This document shows, in pieces, positions 1 through 9,825 of a stretch of 26,266 nucleotides of DNA; position 1 is the first letter of the stretch; each line of letters starts with the position of its first letter. Below the pieces are notes generated by a model that made no database searches, was not told the origin of the DNA, and saw only the letters and a program-made list of their open reading frames with translations. The translations under genes and the position numbers were made by a program. The stretch is from DASPKW01 sp038244055. Its GTDB lineage: Bacteria > Planctomycetota > Phycisphaerae > Tepidisphaerales > Tepidisphaeraceae. The stretch lies in assembly GCA_038244055.1 (NCBI GenBank), contig JBBRTW010000039.1, forward strand, positions 1 through 26,266, read 5' to 3'.

Positions 1-3
1 ACA

Positions 4-29
4 CCCTATACCCTATACCCAATACCCTG
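4..29. repeat. Short heptanucleotide tract (CCCTATA type)
   Basis: Period-7 units CCCTATA, CCCTATA, CCCAATA and a partial CCCTG lie just beyond the stop codon of the adjacent minus-strand gene. The tract touches the window edge, so its full length is unknown. It is one of several different heptad subfamilies in this window. Confidence 0.7.
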
Positions 30-362
30 TCATGTCCCCTTCCCCCCCAGTGTCAACCCCAGCCGCGCCAGGATGGATGCCACCTCCCTGACCACCAGCG
101 CGTTGGACCCCGGCGCTCGCAGCAAGATATCCTGCGTCAGCGACATCGCCTGCCGGAGATTCCGCACCCCCAGCCGCGCCAATACCGCCCGCGCCCGGAT
201 CGATAATTCCAGATCATCCAGCGCCCGGTCCAAAAGCGGATCCACGCGCCCCGTCCCCCGGCAGCGCTTGCAGGGCTTGATCGAAAGCAGAAGGGTGATC
301 TTCCCCGACCCCCGGCAATCGGGGCAAGGCTCTGGCGCGGCGGGTGTGGGGGGCGTTTCCAT
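30..362 (-). CDS. Zinc-finger protein with RNA polymerase alpha-CTD-like domain
   Basis: The predicted protein has 110 residues from the ATG at 362. The frame stays open upstream to 551, but that part is coded by heptad repeats and looks non-genic, so the ATG was chosen. Residues 13-20 (CPDCRGSG) and 31-38 (CKRCRGTG) form a DnaJ-type CxxCxGxG pair likely to bind one zinc ion. Residues about 41-107 resemble the C-terminal domain of RNA polymerase alpha: LDDLELSIRARAVLARLG corresponds to the alpha helix carrying the UP-element-binding arginine, and the end (ILARLGLTLG) matches the last helix of that fold. The rest of alpha is absent, so this is not rpoA. A role in nucleic-acid or protein binding is inferred; no partner gene is adjacent. 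An alternative start at 410 (MGVPPG) cannot be excluded. Confidence 0.7.
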   Translation of the reverse strand: METPPTPAAPEPCPDCRGSGKITLLLSIKPCKRCRGTGRVDPLLDRALDDLELSIRARAVLARLGVRNLRQAMSLTQDILLRAPGSNALVVREVASILARLGLTLGGKGT

Positions 363-454
363 GACTGGGATGCGTGCGAGAACAACTGAACAACCGGGCG
401 GAACACCCATCTTAGCACGCGCGGGGGGATTGCTCAAGGAAATGGGTTGTGCAT

Positions 455-680
455 GGTCAATTGTCAATGGTCCATTGTCAGTTGTCCGTGGTCCGTTGTC
501 AGTTGCGGTTGCGAGTCGCGAGCTGCAAGTTGCGGGTTGCGGGTTGCGCACGCGTCAGGGTCAGGAGCCGGCCACCAAGAATGCCCCATACGCTGATCAT
601 CGTCCCCCGGCTCCTGACCCTTTCGGCCAATCCCGATCTTTCCATTCCTGCAATTGACAATTGACAATGGACCATTGACA
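455..680. repeat. Composite heptad-repeat element with nested inverted repeats
   Basis: This fills most of the 326-base gap between the zinc-finger gene and the threonine ammonia-lyase gene. From 455 to about 550 the sequence keeps a strict period of 7 for 13 units, moving from GGTCAAT/TGTCAGT-type to GCGGGTT-type heptads. At the other end 651-680 carries CAATTGA/CCATTGA heptads. Positions 462-480 and 662-680 are a perfect 19-base inverted repeat. Inside, 557-571 (AGGGTCAGGAGCCGG) and 607-621 are a perfect 15-base inverted repeat. No open frame of credible composition lies within. The right end stops 8 bases before the next start codon. It may be a non-autonomous mobile element (inference). 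Confidence 0.75.
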
Positions 681-688
681 GTCCCCCC

Positions 689-2047
689 ATGGTCACACTC
701 GACACCATCCGCGCCGCCCGCGATCGCATCGAGGGCGCCATCTACCGCAGCCCGTGTCCCCACTCCTATAACCTCTCCCGCCTCTGCAACGCCGACATCT
801 ACTGCAAGTTCGACCACCTCCAGGTGACCGGCTCGTTCAAGGAGCGCGGGGCGCGGAATAAGCTGGCGTTGCTGAAAGAGAAGTTGGAAGCGAGAAGCGA
901 GAAGCGAGAACGCCCATCGTCAGTTGTCAGTGGTCCGTTGTCAGTTGGACCTCGCGCGGCCTCTTCAGCAACTGACAACGGACCACTGACAACCGACAAT
1001 TCCCGCAACTCGCAACCCGCAACTCGCAACTCAGGACCATCCTTCGGCATCATCGCCGCCTCCGCCGGCAACCATGCCCAGGCCCTGGCCTACCATGGCC
1101 GCGAGCTCGGCATCCCCGTCACCGTCGTCATGCCCAAATGGGCGCCCCTCGTCAAAGTCTCCAACTGCCGTTCCTTCAACGCCACCGTCATCCTCCACGG
1201 TGAGACCTACGAGCAGGCCAAGCAGCACGCGCTCACTCTCGCCCGTGACAACGGCCTGACCTACATCCCCGGCTTCGACGATCCCGACATCATCTCCGGC
1301 CAGGGCACCCTCGGCCTGGAAATCCTCGAAGAACTCCCCGATGTCGAGGCGATCATCGTCCCGGTTGGCGGCGGCGGACTCATCGCCGGCATCGCCACCG
1401 CCGTCAAAGCCCTCAAGCCCACCGTGCGCATCGTCGGTGTCGAGCCCATCAACGCCCCCACCCTCCACGCCTCGCTGGCGGCCGGCAAAGTCACCCGCAT
1501 CGAGACCCGGCCCACCCTCGCCGATGGCCTGGCCATCGCCGAAGTCGGCCAACTCTGCTTCGAGCTGATCCGCCCCCGCCTCGATGAGCTGCTCCTGGTT
1601 GATGAACCCACCATCGCCCGCTCGGTCTTAAAACTCCTCGAATACGAAAAAACCATGGTCGAAGGCGCTGGCGCGGTTCCCCTGGCCGCCGCGATGACCC
1701 CCTCCTGCAACCTGCAGGGCAAGAAGGTCGTGCTCGTCCTGGCCGGTGGCAACATCGATGTGACCACGCTCGCGCGGATTATCGAGCGCGGCCTGGCCGC
1801 CGATGGCCGGCTCTGCCGATTCACCACCTGCGCCGCCGACCGCCCCGGCTCACTGGCCCGCCTGGCCGCCGCCCTCGCCAACGCCGGCGCGAGCATCTTA
1901 GACATCTCCCACGACCGCCACTTCGGCCCCGCCGACCCGGCTTTGGTAACGATCACCGCCACCTGCGAAACCCGGGATGCGGCGCATATCGCGGAGGTTG
2001 AAAAGGCACTAAAGGCGGCGGGGGTGGAGGCGGTAAGGAGCGAGTGA
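689..2047 (+). CDS. ilvA: Threonine ammonia-lyase (threonine dehydratase) with ACT domain and in-frame repeat insert
   Basis: A PLP enzyme that deaminates L-threonine to 2-oxobutanoate, the entry step of isoleucine synthesis, or threonine catabolism. It has 452 residues. GSFKERGARNK carries the probable PLP-binding lysine (K51), ASAGNHAQALAYHG follows at about 125-138, and VPVGGGGLIAG is the phosphate-binding glycine loop. A single ACT domain occupies about 375-452, as in short TdcB/IlvA proteins. Between LLKE (about 64) and FGIIAAS (about 119) lie some 50 extra residues rich in S, R, T, N and P, coded by heptad repeats; the family normally has a short connection here. The frame stays open through the insert. 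No Shine-Dalgarno site precedes the ATG, because repeat sequence runs to within 8 bases of it. Catalytic motifs are intact, but the effect of the insert on activity is unknown. Confidence 0.93.
   Translation: MVTLDTIRAARDRIEGAIYRSPCPHSYNLSRLCNADIYCKFDHLQVTGSFKERGARNKLALLKEKLEARSEKRERPSSVVSGPLSVGPRAASSATDNGPLTTDNSRNSQPATRNSGPSFGIIAASAGNHAQALAYHGRELGIPVTVVMPKWAPLVKVSNCRSFNATVILHGETYEQAKQHALTLARDNGLTYIPGFDDPDIISGQGTLGLEILEELPDVEAIIVPVGGGGLIAGIATAVKALKPTVRIVGVEPINAPTLHASLAAGKVTRIETRPTLADGLAIAEVGQLCFELIRPRLDELLLVDEPTIARSVLKLLEYEKTMVEGAGAVPLAAAMTPSCNLQGKKVVLVLAGGNIDVTTLARIIERGLAADGRLCRFTTCAADRPGSLARLAAALANAGASILDISHDRHFGPADPALVTITATCETRDAAHIAEVEKALKAAGVEAVRSE
881..1032. repeat. Heptad-repeat insert inside the threonine ammonia-lyase gene
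   Basis: Three heptad blocks lie inside the coding frame: AAGCGAG units at 881-908, TCAGTTG/TCAGTGG units at 921-947, and GCAACTC/GCAACCC units at 1005-1032. Positions 921-947 and 969-995 form an inverted repeat matching at 26 of 27 positions, with a 21-base centre. The same subfamilies occur outside genes at 455-680 and 17614-17647. The block replaces what should be a short loop, so it is read as an insertion that preserved the frame (inference from family alignment and repeat identity). Confidence 0.8.
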
Positions 2048-2061
2048 GGGTTCAGGATTTA

Positions 2062-2082
2062 GACAATGTGACAATGGTCAGG
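2062..2082. repeat. Short degenerate heptad tract after the threonine ammonia-lyase gene
   Basis: AGACAAT, GTGACAA and TGGTCAG in succession resemble the TTGACAA/TGTCAGT subfamily seen upstream of and within the neighbouring gene. It lies between two convergent genes. Only three degenerate units are visible, so the call is weak. Confidence 0.4.
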
Positions 2083-2087
2083 AGTCA

Positions 2088-2396
2088 TTAAATTCGCAGG
2101 GCGGGATGATCCGAGCGGGCGAAGTTCAGGTATATATGCCACGAGGCGTAGAACCCGATCGCGCCGATGAGCAGCGCGATCGGCAGGCGCAGGCCATGCC
2201 GCCGCACCTTCCCCAGATGAAAGACCCACCGCCCCAGCATCGCCAGAGCGGCCGCGAAGAGCGGCGTCAACACCACCATCCACCCCTCCGATTCCATGAT
2301 CCCCACCACCAGGTATGAGAGAAACGCATAGGCCCACCGGGCCGCAAGCGGCGAACATAACGCGATGCGCGGAAGCTCAGGCGCTTTCAAAACCAT
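2088..2396 (-). CDS. Small three-helix membrane protein at the end of the nitrate operon
   Basis: A 102-residue protein of unrecognised family. Three hydrophobic stretches are visible at about 20-35, 38-58 and 70-88, with a basic loop (HLGKVRRHGLR) between the second and third. Its ATG overlaps the stop of the NarK-type gene by one base (TGATG at 2394-2398), which suggests translational coupling and makes it part of the same transcript. A different frame on the same strand (2059-2358) is also open but has no coupling and poor composition. An accessory role in nitrate transport or respiration is inferred from position only. Confidence 0.65.
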   Translation of the reverse strand: MVLKAPELPRIALCSPLAARWAYAFLSYLVVGIMESEGWMVVLTPLFAAALAMLGRWVFHLGKVRRHGLRLPIALLIGAIGFYASWHIYLNFARSDHPALRI

Positions 2397-3625
2397 CAGG
2401 TTCCAATCAGCGTTACGCCAGCCTCTTTACGGCGAGAATTGCCGAGCAATACGGCCAAACACATGATCGCGAATACGCTCAGCAGAATGAATCCCCAGGC
2501 AAAGCTGCCGGTGGTATGCTTGAGCAGGCCCAGCACCAGGGGCGGGAAAAAACCGCCCAGGCCGCCGGCAGCGCCGACCAGGCCGGTGACGCTGCCGACG
2601 CTCTTGGGGAAATATTCCGGCACGAGTTTGAAGACCGCGCCATTGCCCAAACCGATGGCGGCGGCCATGCCCAAGGCGCCGATGGTGAAGGTGATCATCA
2701 TCGGACAGGCGAGGAAGATGGCCATCACGGCGGTGAACGGGAAGACGACCAGCAGAATGCGCCGGCCGCCGATGCGGTCGGCCAGCGCGCCGCCGATGGG
2801 CCGCATGAGCGTCGCGAGCACGACAAAGCCCGCGGTGCGCAGGCCGGCATCCTGAGTGGTCAGGCCGAATAGATCCGACAGGAGCGTGGGGAGGTAGACG
2901 GCCATCGCCACGAACCCGCCGAAGGTCAGGAAGTAATAGAGACTCAACACCCAGCTCCGGCGATCTTTCAGCGGCTCCAGAAAATCGCGCAGGGTTTTTT
3001 CGGGGCCACGACGGGGGGCATTGCGGGCGAGCATTGCGAAGAGGATGAACCATGCGCCAACCAGCACCGCGAAGGCCCAGAAGCCCCAGCGCATCCCCAG
3101 CCAAGCCACGAGCAGGGGCGAACCGTAAGCGGCAAGCGATTGGCCGATATTTCCCGCGCCATAGACACCCAGCGCCAGGCCCTGCTTCTGGGGTGGATAC
3201 CAGCCGCTGACAAAACCGACGCCGACGGAGAAGCTGGCCAGCGCGATCCCCAGGACGAAGCCGCAGGCGATCAGGGCGGGGTAGCTGGTGACGAACCCCA
3301 TCCATGTGGCCGAGAGCGTGGAGATGAGCATCACCCAGAGGAAGACGCGCCGGCCGCCGAGGCGATCGGTGAGAATCCCCAGCGGAATCCGGCCCAGGCT
3401 GCCCAGCAGGACGGGAATCGCCAATGCGATGCTGACCTCCACGGGGTTGAGCTTCATCTTCACCTTGAGCAGCGGCATCATGGCCGAGACGCTGCCGAAG
3501 ACGGCGAAGCAGACGGCGAACGCGCCGGTGCCGAGGGTCAGTTGCAGGGCGCTTCCGCGCGGGGTGGAGGGCGCCGGTTCGGCGGCGATGGAGGGTGCAG
3601 GCATTTCTGTAACGCTATCGCTCAT
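2396..3625 (-). CDS. narK: NarK-type nitrate/nitrite transporter (MFS)
   Basis: A 409-residue major-facilitator protein with about 12 hydrophobic segments, predicted in the inner membrane. The first half has DRLGGRR, the MFS loop 2-3 signature, and the second half has a matching DRIGGRR. Glycine-rich helices GAGNIGQSLAAYG and GAAGGLGGFFPPLVLG resemble the nitrate-signature helices of the NarK/NasA porter family. The start at 3625 was chosen because its ATG overlaps the preceding stop codon (ATGA, 3622-3625). The longer open frame upstream to 3796 reads through the preceding gene in another frame. It most likely imports nitrate for, or exports nitrite from, the reductase encoded upstream. Direction and coupling ion cannot be read from the sequence. 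Confidence 0.92.
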   Translation of the reverse strand: MSDSVTEMPAPSIAAEPAPSTPRGSALQLTLGTGAFAVCFAVFGSVSAMMPLLKVKMKLNPVEVSIALAIPVLLGSLGRIPLGILTDRLGGRRVFLWVMLISTLSATWMGFVTSYPALIACGFVLGIALASFSVGVGFVSGWYPPQKQGLALGVYGAGNIGQSLAAYGSPLLVAWLGMRWGFWAFAVLVGAWFILFAMLARNAPRRGPEKTLRDFLEPLKDRRSWVLSLYYFLTFGGFVAMAVYLPTLLSDLFGLTTQDAGLRTAGFVVLATLMRPIGGALADRIGGRRILLVVFPFTAVMAIFLACPMMITFTIGALGMAAAIGLGNGAVFKLVPEYFPKSVGSVTGLVGAAGGLGGFFPPLVLGLLKHTTGSFAWGFILLSVFAIMCLAVLLGNSRRKEAGVTLIGT

Positions 3626-3849
3626 GATGCGCGCTCCATCTTCAGCAGGTTCCACAGCAGGCCGGCATTCAGCCCGAGGCAAATGACGCTCGCGCCGGCG
3701 GCGGGCCAGATGACGCCGTAGTCGCCGCCGAGGTAGGCGTTCATCGTGGCGGTCAGCAACCAGAGCTGAATCGTGACGATGAGGATGACGATGCAAAGGA
3801 TGCCGTAGACGATGGTCGTTCTTTTCTGGCGGGAAACGGGGGATTTCAT
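3622..3849 (-). CDS. Small two-helix membrane protein in the nitrate operon
   Basis: A 75-residue protein with a basic N-terminus (MKSPVSRQKR) and two transmembrane helices at about 13-35 and 47-68. It has no cysteine-based cofactor motif and no histidine, so it is unlikely to carry heme. Its ATG overlaps the Rieske stop and its stop overlaps the NarK start, each by four bases (ATGA). It is therefore tightly coupled between an electron-transfer subunit and a transporter. The family was not recognised; a structural or anchoring subunit of the reductase complex is a guess from context. Confidence 0.8.
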   Translation of the reverse strand: MKSPVSRQKRTTIVYGILCIVILIVTIQLWLLTATMNAYLGGDYGVIWPAAGASVICLGLNAGLLWNLLKMERAS

Positions 3850-4414
3850 ACGGTGCTCAATTCCACGCCCGTGGCGTAAATGACGCCTTCGCGAAACTGC
3901 AACGTGATCTTCGGCAGCGGCCGGCGCGGCGGGCCGGCGATGGGCTTGCCATTGGTCGAATCGAACACGCCGCCATGGCAGGGGCATTGGATCGTGCGCT
4001 TGGGGCCGGGAACCACCGCGCAGCTCAGGTGCGTGCATTTCTGGCTGTAGGCGACGAACTCGGCCTCCGAAAGCCGCATCAGCAGGCAGGGGTCATGTTC
4101 CTCCGGATAGGTGAAGACCAGCGCGCCGCCAACCGCGACTTCATTCACGCGGGCCACGAGCTTCTCCGTCGGTGAAGCTTGCCTGCCGCCGGCGATGCTC
4201 TTGAGCCCGATCCAGGCCTGCCCCGCGACAAACGCGCAGCTCGTCAGCACCATGAACTTGGTGAAATCGCGCCGGGCGACGTAGTTGTCCTGCTCGGTAT
4301 CCACCGGGAAATCCTGCACCCACTGCGGCGCGGCTGGGTCGGTGGCATCGGCGGGCTGGGCCATCAACGGCTCGGCCGACCGCTGCGCCTGTTGGACCAC
4401 TTCATCCTGATTGC

Positions 4415-4418
<4 letters not shown>
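3846..4418 (-). CDS. Rieske [2Fe-2S] protein of the nitrate reductase operon
   Basis: A 190-residue protein. An acidic, proline-rich N-terminal tail is followed by ARRDFTKF (about 48-55) and one hydrophobic helix to about residue 70. This twin-arginine-type, membrane-anchored start resembles the Rieske subunits of cytochrome bc complexes. Cluster ligands are C128 and H130 (CTHLSC) and C145 and H148 (CPCHGG). C133 and C147 sit where bc1-type Rieske proteins form the disulfide that goes with high redox potential. It overlaps both neighbours by four bases. It probably relays electrons within the nitrate reductase complex, although its likely location outside the membrane conflicts with a cytoplasmic catalytic subunit. 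Confidence 0.9.
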
Positions 4419-5071
<653 letters not shown>

Positions 5072-5127
5072 AACTTCTCTGCCTTGTTTGCTCCACGATG
5101 GACGCCCGCGCCGCGTTGCGATCCTGG

Positions 5128-5141
5128 CCGCGATATCGCGG
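5128..5141. repeat. 14-base perfect palindrome between reductase and ferredoxin genes
   Basis: CCGCGATATCGCGG is fully self-complementary and lies in the 78-base gap between two genes of the same operon. It could be a small mRNA hairpin or chance in GC-rich DNA. There is no T-run, so it is not a convincing terminator. Confidence 0.3.
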
Positions 5142-5149
5142 CGGTCGGG

Positions 5150-7414
<2,265 letters not shown>

Positions 7415-7474
7415 AACTCGTGTCCTGTCTCGTGCGCCGTTTCACATCCCTCAATCGTGCGATGTCCGCCAATT

Positions 7475-8542
7475 CTACTGCCAGGCGCGATCCTCGATGG
7501 CCGTCGCCCGCAGTTCCCCCTGCGACAGCGCCAGCAAAGCCCGCCGGCACTTGGGGCAAATCTCCTGATAGTGCCCCGCATCCGGCGATTCACCCAGCCG
7601 ATAGTCGAAGCCGAGTTGCTTCTCGACAATGATCAAGTCGCGCACCTGCATGAGAGACGCGAACGCCTCGCCGCAGCGCTTGCAGCAGGCCTGCTCGGTG
7701 CGCTGGCCGATATCCTTGTAGAAAGCCACGCCAAGCTGCGCGGGTCGCTGGAAGATGTGGAAGAACTTTCCGAACGGCAGCCACAGCAGCGTGAAAATCA
7801 CCGTGACCGCGTGGAAAATGGCCAGGAAGTCGAACGCGTAGCCCCTCATCCAGGTGTAGCTGGCCGTGAGCATCAGGCCGGTGATGCTGATCGCAAAGAG
7901 CAGGATCAGCGGCAGAAAATCCTCGCCAAACTGCTGCACGGCGGCCGCCCCGTGATCGCGCATGCGGCGGTACATGGCGATCATCACCCCCGCGATCACC
8001 AGAAACGCCGCCCAGACCAGGCCGTGAAACAGAACGAATCCTTTGAAGGACTCGATGGGAAATTCATCCATCGCGAAACCGAATACATAGGCGCGATAGC
8101 GGTCCAGGTGCCCGGGCACGGTCTCCATGTGAATCCAGCCGAAGACCAGCGGGAAAGTGATCGCCACCGCGATCAGGCAGCCCCACATGATCAGCCAGTG
8201 CGCCCCCCAGCGAATCCGCCCGCGCTTGAAGATGAATGAATTGAACACGAACGTCAGCGCGATGCGCTTGATCCATACCGCGAGATTCCGAGCCAGGAAG
8301 CGCGGGCGCAGGAACACCTGCCAGCCGCGCTTGAAATACATCGCCGTCGGCGGCCGCTGCAACCACATCACATAGCGATAAACGATGCCGAAGGTCGCGA
8401 AGACGGTGGCGAACGTGTAGGCGACCAGCGCGGCATCGAAATGGGCGAGATTGCGCGAGCCTACGCGAATGGCCAGCATCAGTACGATTGAGACCACCAT
8501 CGCCCAGGCCGATGCGATCACTCGTTCCTTGGAAATTCGCAT
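7475..8542 (-). CDS. NarI-like membrane cytochrome b with C-terminal cysteine ribbon
   Basis: A 355-residue membrane protein. About six hydrophobic segments run to residue 265, with histidines on helices at 115 (WGAHWL), 173 (LFHGLVW), 244 (AIFHAV) and 262 (FFHIF). This fits a diheme b-type cytochrome of the NarI/HdrE-like class that takes electrons from quinol. The C-terminal tail (about 280-355) is soluble and holds CCKRC at 286-290 and CPKC at 329-332, a zinc-ribbon or iron-binding pattern not usual in NarI. It ends 60 bases before the nitrate reductase gene and is probably its quinol-oxidising membrane partner. Heme number and orientation are inferred. Confidence 0.85.
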   Translation of the reverse strand: MRISKERVIASAWAMVVSIVLMLAIRVGSRNLAHFDAALVAYTFATVFATFGIVYRYVMWLQRPPTAMYFKRGWQVFLRPRFLARNLAVWIKRIALTFVFNSFIFKRGRIRWGAHWLIMWGCLIAVAITFPLVFGWIHMETVPGHLDRYRAYVFGFAMDEFPIESFKGFVLFHGLVWAAFLVIAGVMIAMYRRMRDHGAAAVQQFGEDFLPLILLFAISITGLMLTASYTWMRGYAFDFLAIFHAVTVIFTLLWLPFGKFFHIFQRPAQLGVAFYKDIGQRTEQACCKRCGEAFASLMQVRDLIIVEKQLGFDYRLGESPDAGHYQEICPKCRRALLALSQGELRATAIEDRAWQ

Positions 8543-8608
8543 GACTGAAACCCTCGTTCAACCTGAGACCGCCATGGCAGAGACGGTACGATACTGCCTC
8601 GCGCCATA

Positions 8609-9727
8609 TCACACCATCAGGATTTTTTCGCCGTGCGATGTATTGGAGTTTACGGGCTGATAGGCGCAATCCGGCTCTTCCGCCAGTGGATCGCCGCTCG
8701 CACCATACGCCCGCGCCCGGCTCCCGCCGCAGATTTGCTTGAATTCGCATGCGCCGCACTTGCCCTGGAGTCGATCGGCGTCGCGCAACGTCTGAAAGAG
8801 TTTGGATTGCTGATAAACGCGCACGATGGAGTCGAACGGAAATTGCCCGCACAAGATCGGCAAGAATCCGCTCGGATAAATCTCGCCGGTGTGGCCGATG
8901 AACATGATCCCTTTGCCATCGTTGGTCCCGGCGACGCGCGTGCTCATCTTGCGCACCTCCCGCCCCGTCGACCGCGCCTCCCTGGCCTTCTGCAGGATGA
9001 ACCTGCGGTAATGCGGCGCTTCGGTGGTCTTGATGGCATAAGGCTGGGTCGACTGATGCTTCCACAGTTTTTCAAACACCGCTTCCACCTGCTCGGCGGG
9101 GATTCGCTGCGACATTTGCGCCCGCCCGGTGGGCACCAGGAAAAAAACCGACCATAGCACGATCCCCTGGCCGCCCAGAAGCGCCGCGATCGCATCGATT
9201 TGATCCACATTGTGACGGGCGACCGTGGTGTTGATCTGCACCGGCAATCCCAGGTCCCGCGCATCGGCCATGATCTCCATCGTCCGCTGAAAACTCCCCG
9301 GCACCTGCCGGAAGCCATCGTGCGTCTGCGCATCCGCGCCATCGAGGCTGATCGCCAGACGGTGCAGCCCGGCATCGCGCAGGCGCAGGAGCGCATCCCG
9401 CGTCACCAGCGGCGTCGCCGAGGGCGTCATCGCCACCGACAACCCGGCCGATCGCGCGTGGTCCACGATCTCGAATATATCGCGCCGCTTCAGCGGATCG
9501 CCGCCCGTCAGCACCAGCAGCGGCGGCTTGGGAAACTGCGTGAGCTGATCCACCAGCCTCTTCGCGGCCCAGGTGGTGAGCTCATTCGGATCGCACGCCT
9601 TCTGCGCATCGGCCCGGCAATGCTTGCAGGCCAGGTCGCAGGCCCGCGTCGTCTCGTAGAAGACGATCATCGGGCTGTGATCGAAATCCTCGCGCGTAAA
9701 GGACAATGGGTTCGCGGTCGTTGTCAT
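8609..9727 (-). CDS. Radical SAM/SPASM protein, heme-modification (AhbD/NirJ-like) type
   Basis: A 372-residue radical S-adenosylmethionine enzyme. C30-x3-C34-x2-C37 (CDLACKHC) binds the SAM-cleaving [4Fe-4S] cluster, and LTGGDPL is the SAM-contacting GGD motif. Cysteines at 293, 324, 327, 333 and 354 (CGACEFKQIC) form a SPASM-type auxiliary cluster region. The overall pattern is closest to the AhbD/NirJ group that modifies porphyrin side chains in heme b or d1 synthesis; peptide-modifying SPASM enzymes are the alternative. The ATG at 9727 was chosen because GGGGAG lies 8-9 bases upstream. It sits between norZ and the cytochrome b gene on the same strand, which fits a role in cofactor supply for these heme enzymes (inference). 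Confidence 0.85.
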   Translation of the reverse strand: MTTTANPLSFTREDFDHSPMIVFYETTRACDLACKHCRADAQKACDPNELTTWAAKRLVDQLTQFPKPPLLVLTGGDPLKRRDIFEIVDHARSAGLSVAMTPSATPLVTRDALLRLRDAGLHRLAISLDGADAQTHDGFRQVPGSFQRTMEIMADARDLGLPVQINTTVARHNVDQIDAIAALLGGQGIVLWSVFFLVPTGRAQMSQRIPAEQVEAVFEKLWKHQSTQPYAIKTTEAPHYRRFILQKAREARSTGREVRKMSTRVAGTNDGKGIMFIGHTGEIYPSGFLPILCGQFPFDSIVRVYQQSKLFQTLRDADRLQGKCGACEFKQICGGSRARAYGASGDPLAEEPDCAYQPVNSNTSHGEKILMV

Positions 9728-9740
9728 GGCTGATCTCCCC

Positions 9741-9790
9741 CCGTCACCATTCTCCTCCGGGCGGGTAAGCCCGGAGGAGAAGGTCACGGG
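9741..9790. terminator. Strong hairpin between norZ and the radical SAM gene
   Basis: TTCTCCTCCGGGC (9750-9762) pairs perfectly over 13 bases with 9769-9781 around a six-base loop. Beyond a one-base bulge, 9740-9748 and 9782-9790 pair with a single mismatch. No T-run follows on either strand, so it may be an RNA processing, stabilising or attenuating stem rather than an intrinsic terminator. It would separate norZ expression from the downstream nitrate genes. Confidence 0.55.
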
Positions 9791-9825
9791 GCCGAAGCAG
9801 GGAGTCTTTTCCGATTCATCACCGA

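Noticed and set aside
4..29. Telomere-like repeat (CCCTATA) at the left edge
   Set aside because: All other evidence is bacterial, and the tract is one of several heptad types found throughout the window.
449..817. Several open frames across the repeat element (both strands)
   Set aside because: They translate heptad repeats into low-complexity peptides and overlap the ammonia-lyase gene.
455..1032. CRISPR array
   Set aside because: Repeats are seven bases long and contiguous, without 20-40-base unique spacers, and no cas gene is near.
9727..9753. Nine-codon leader frame (ATG to TGA) overlapping the radical SAM start
   Set aside because: The stop overlaps the ATG neatly, but GGAGGAG is only two bases from its start and buried in the hairpin. 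There is no amino-acid pattern suggesting attenuation.
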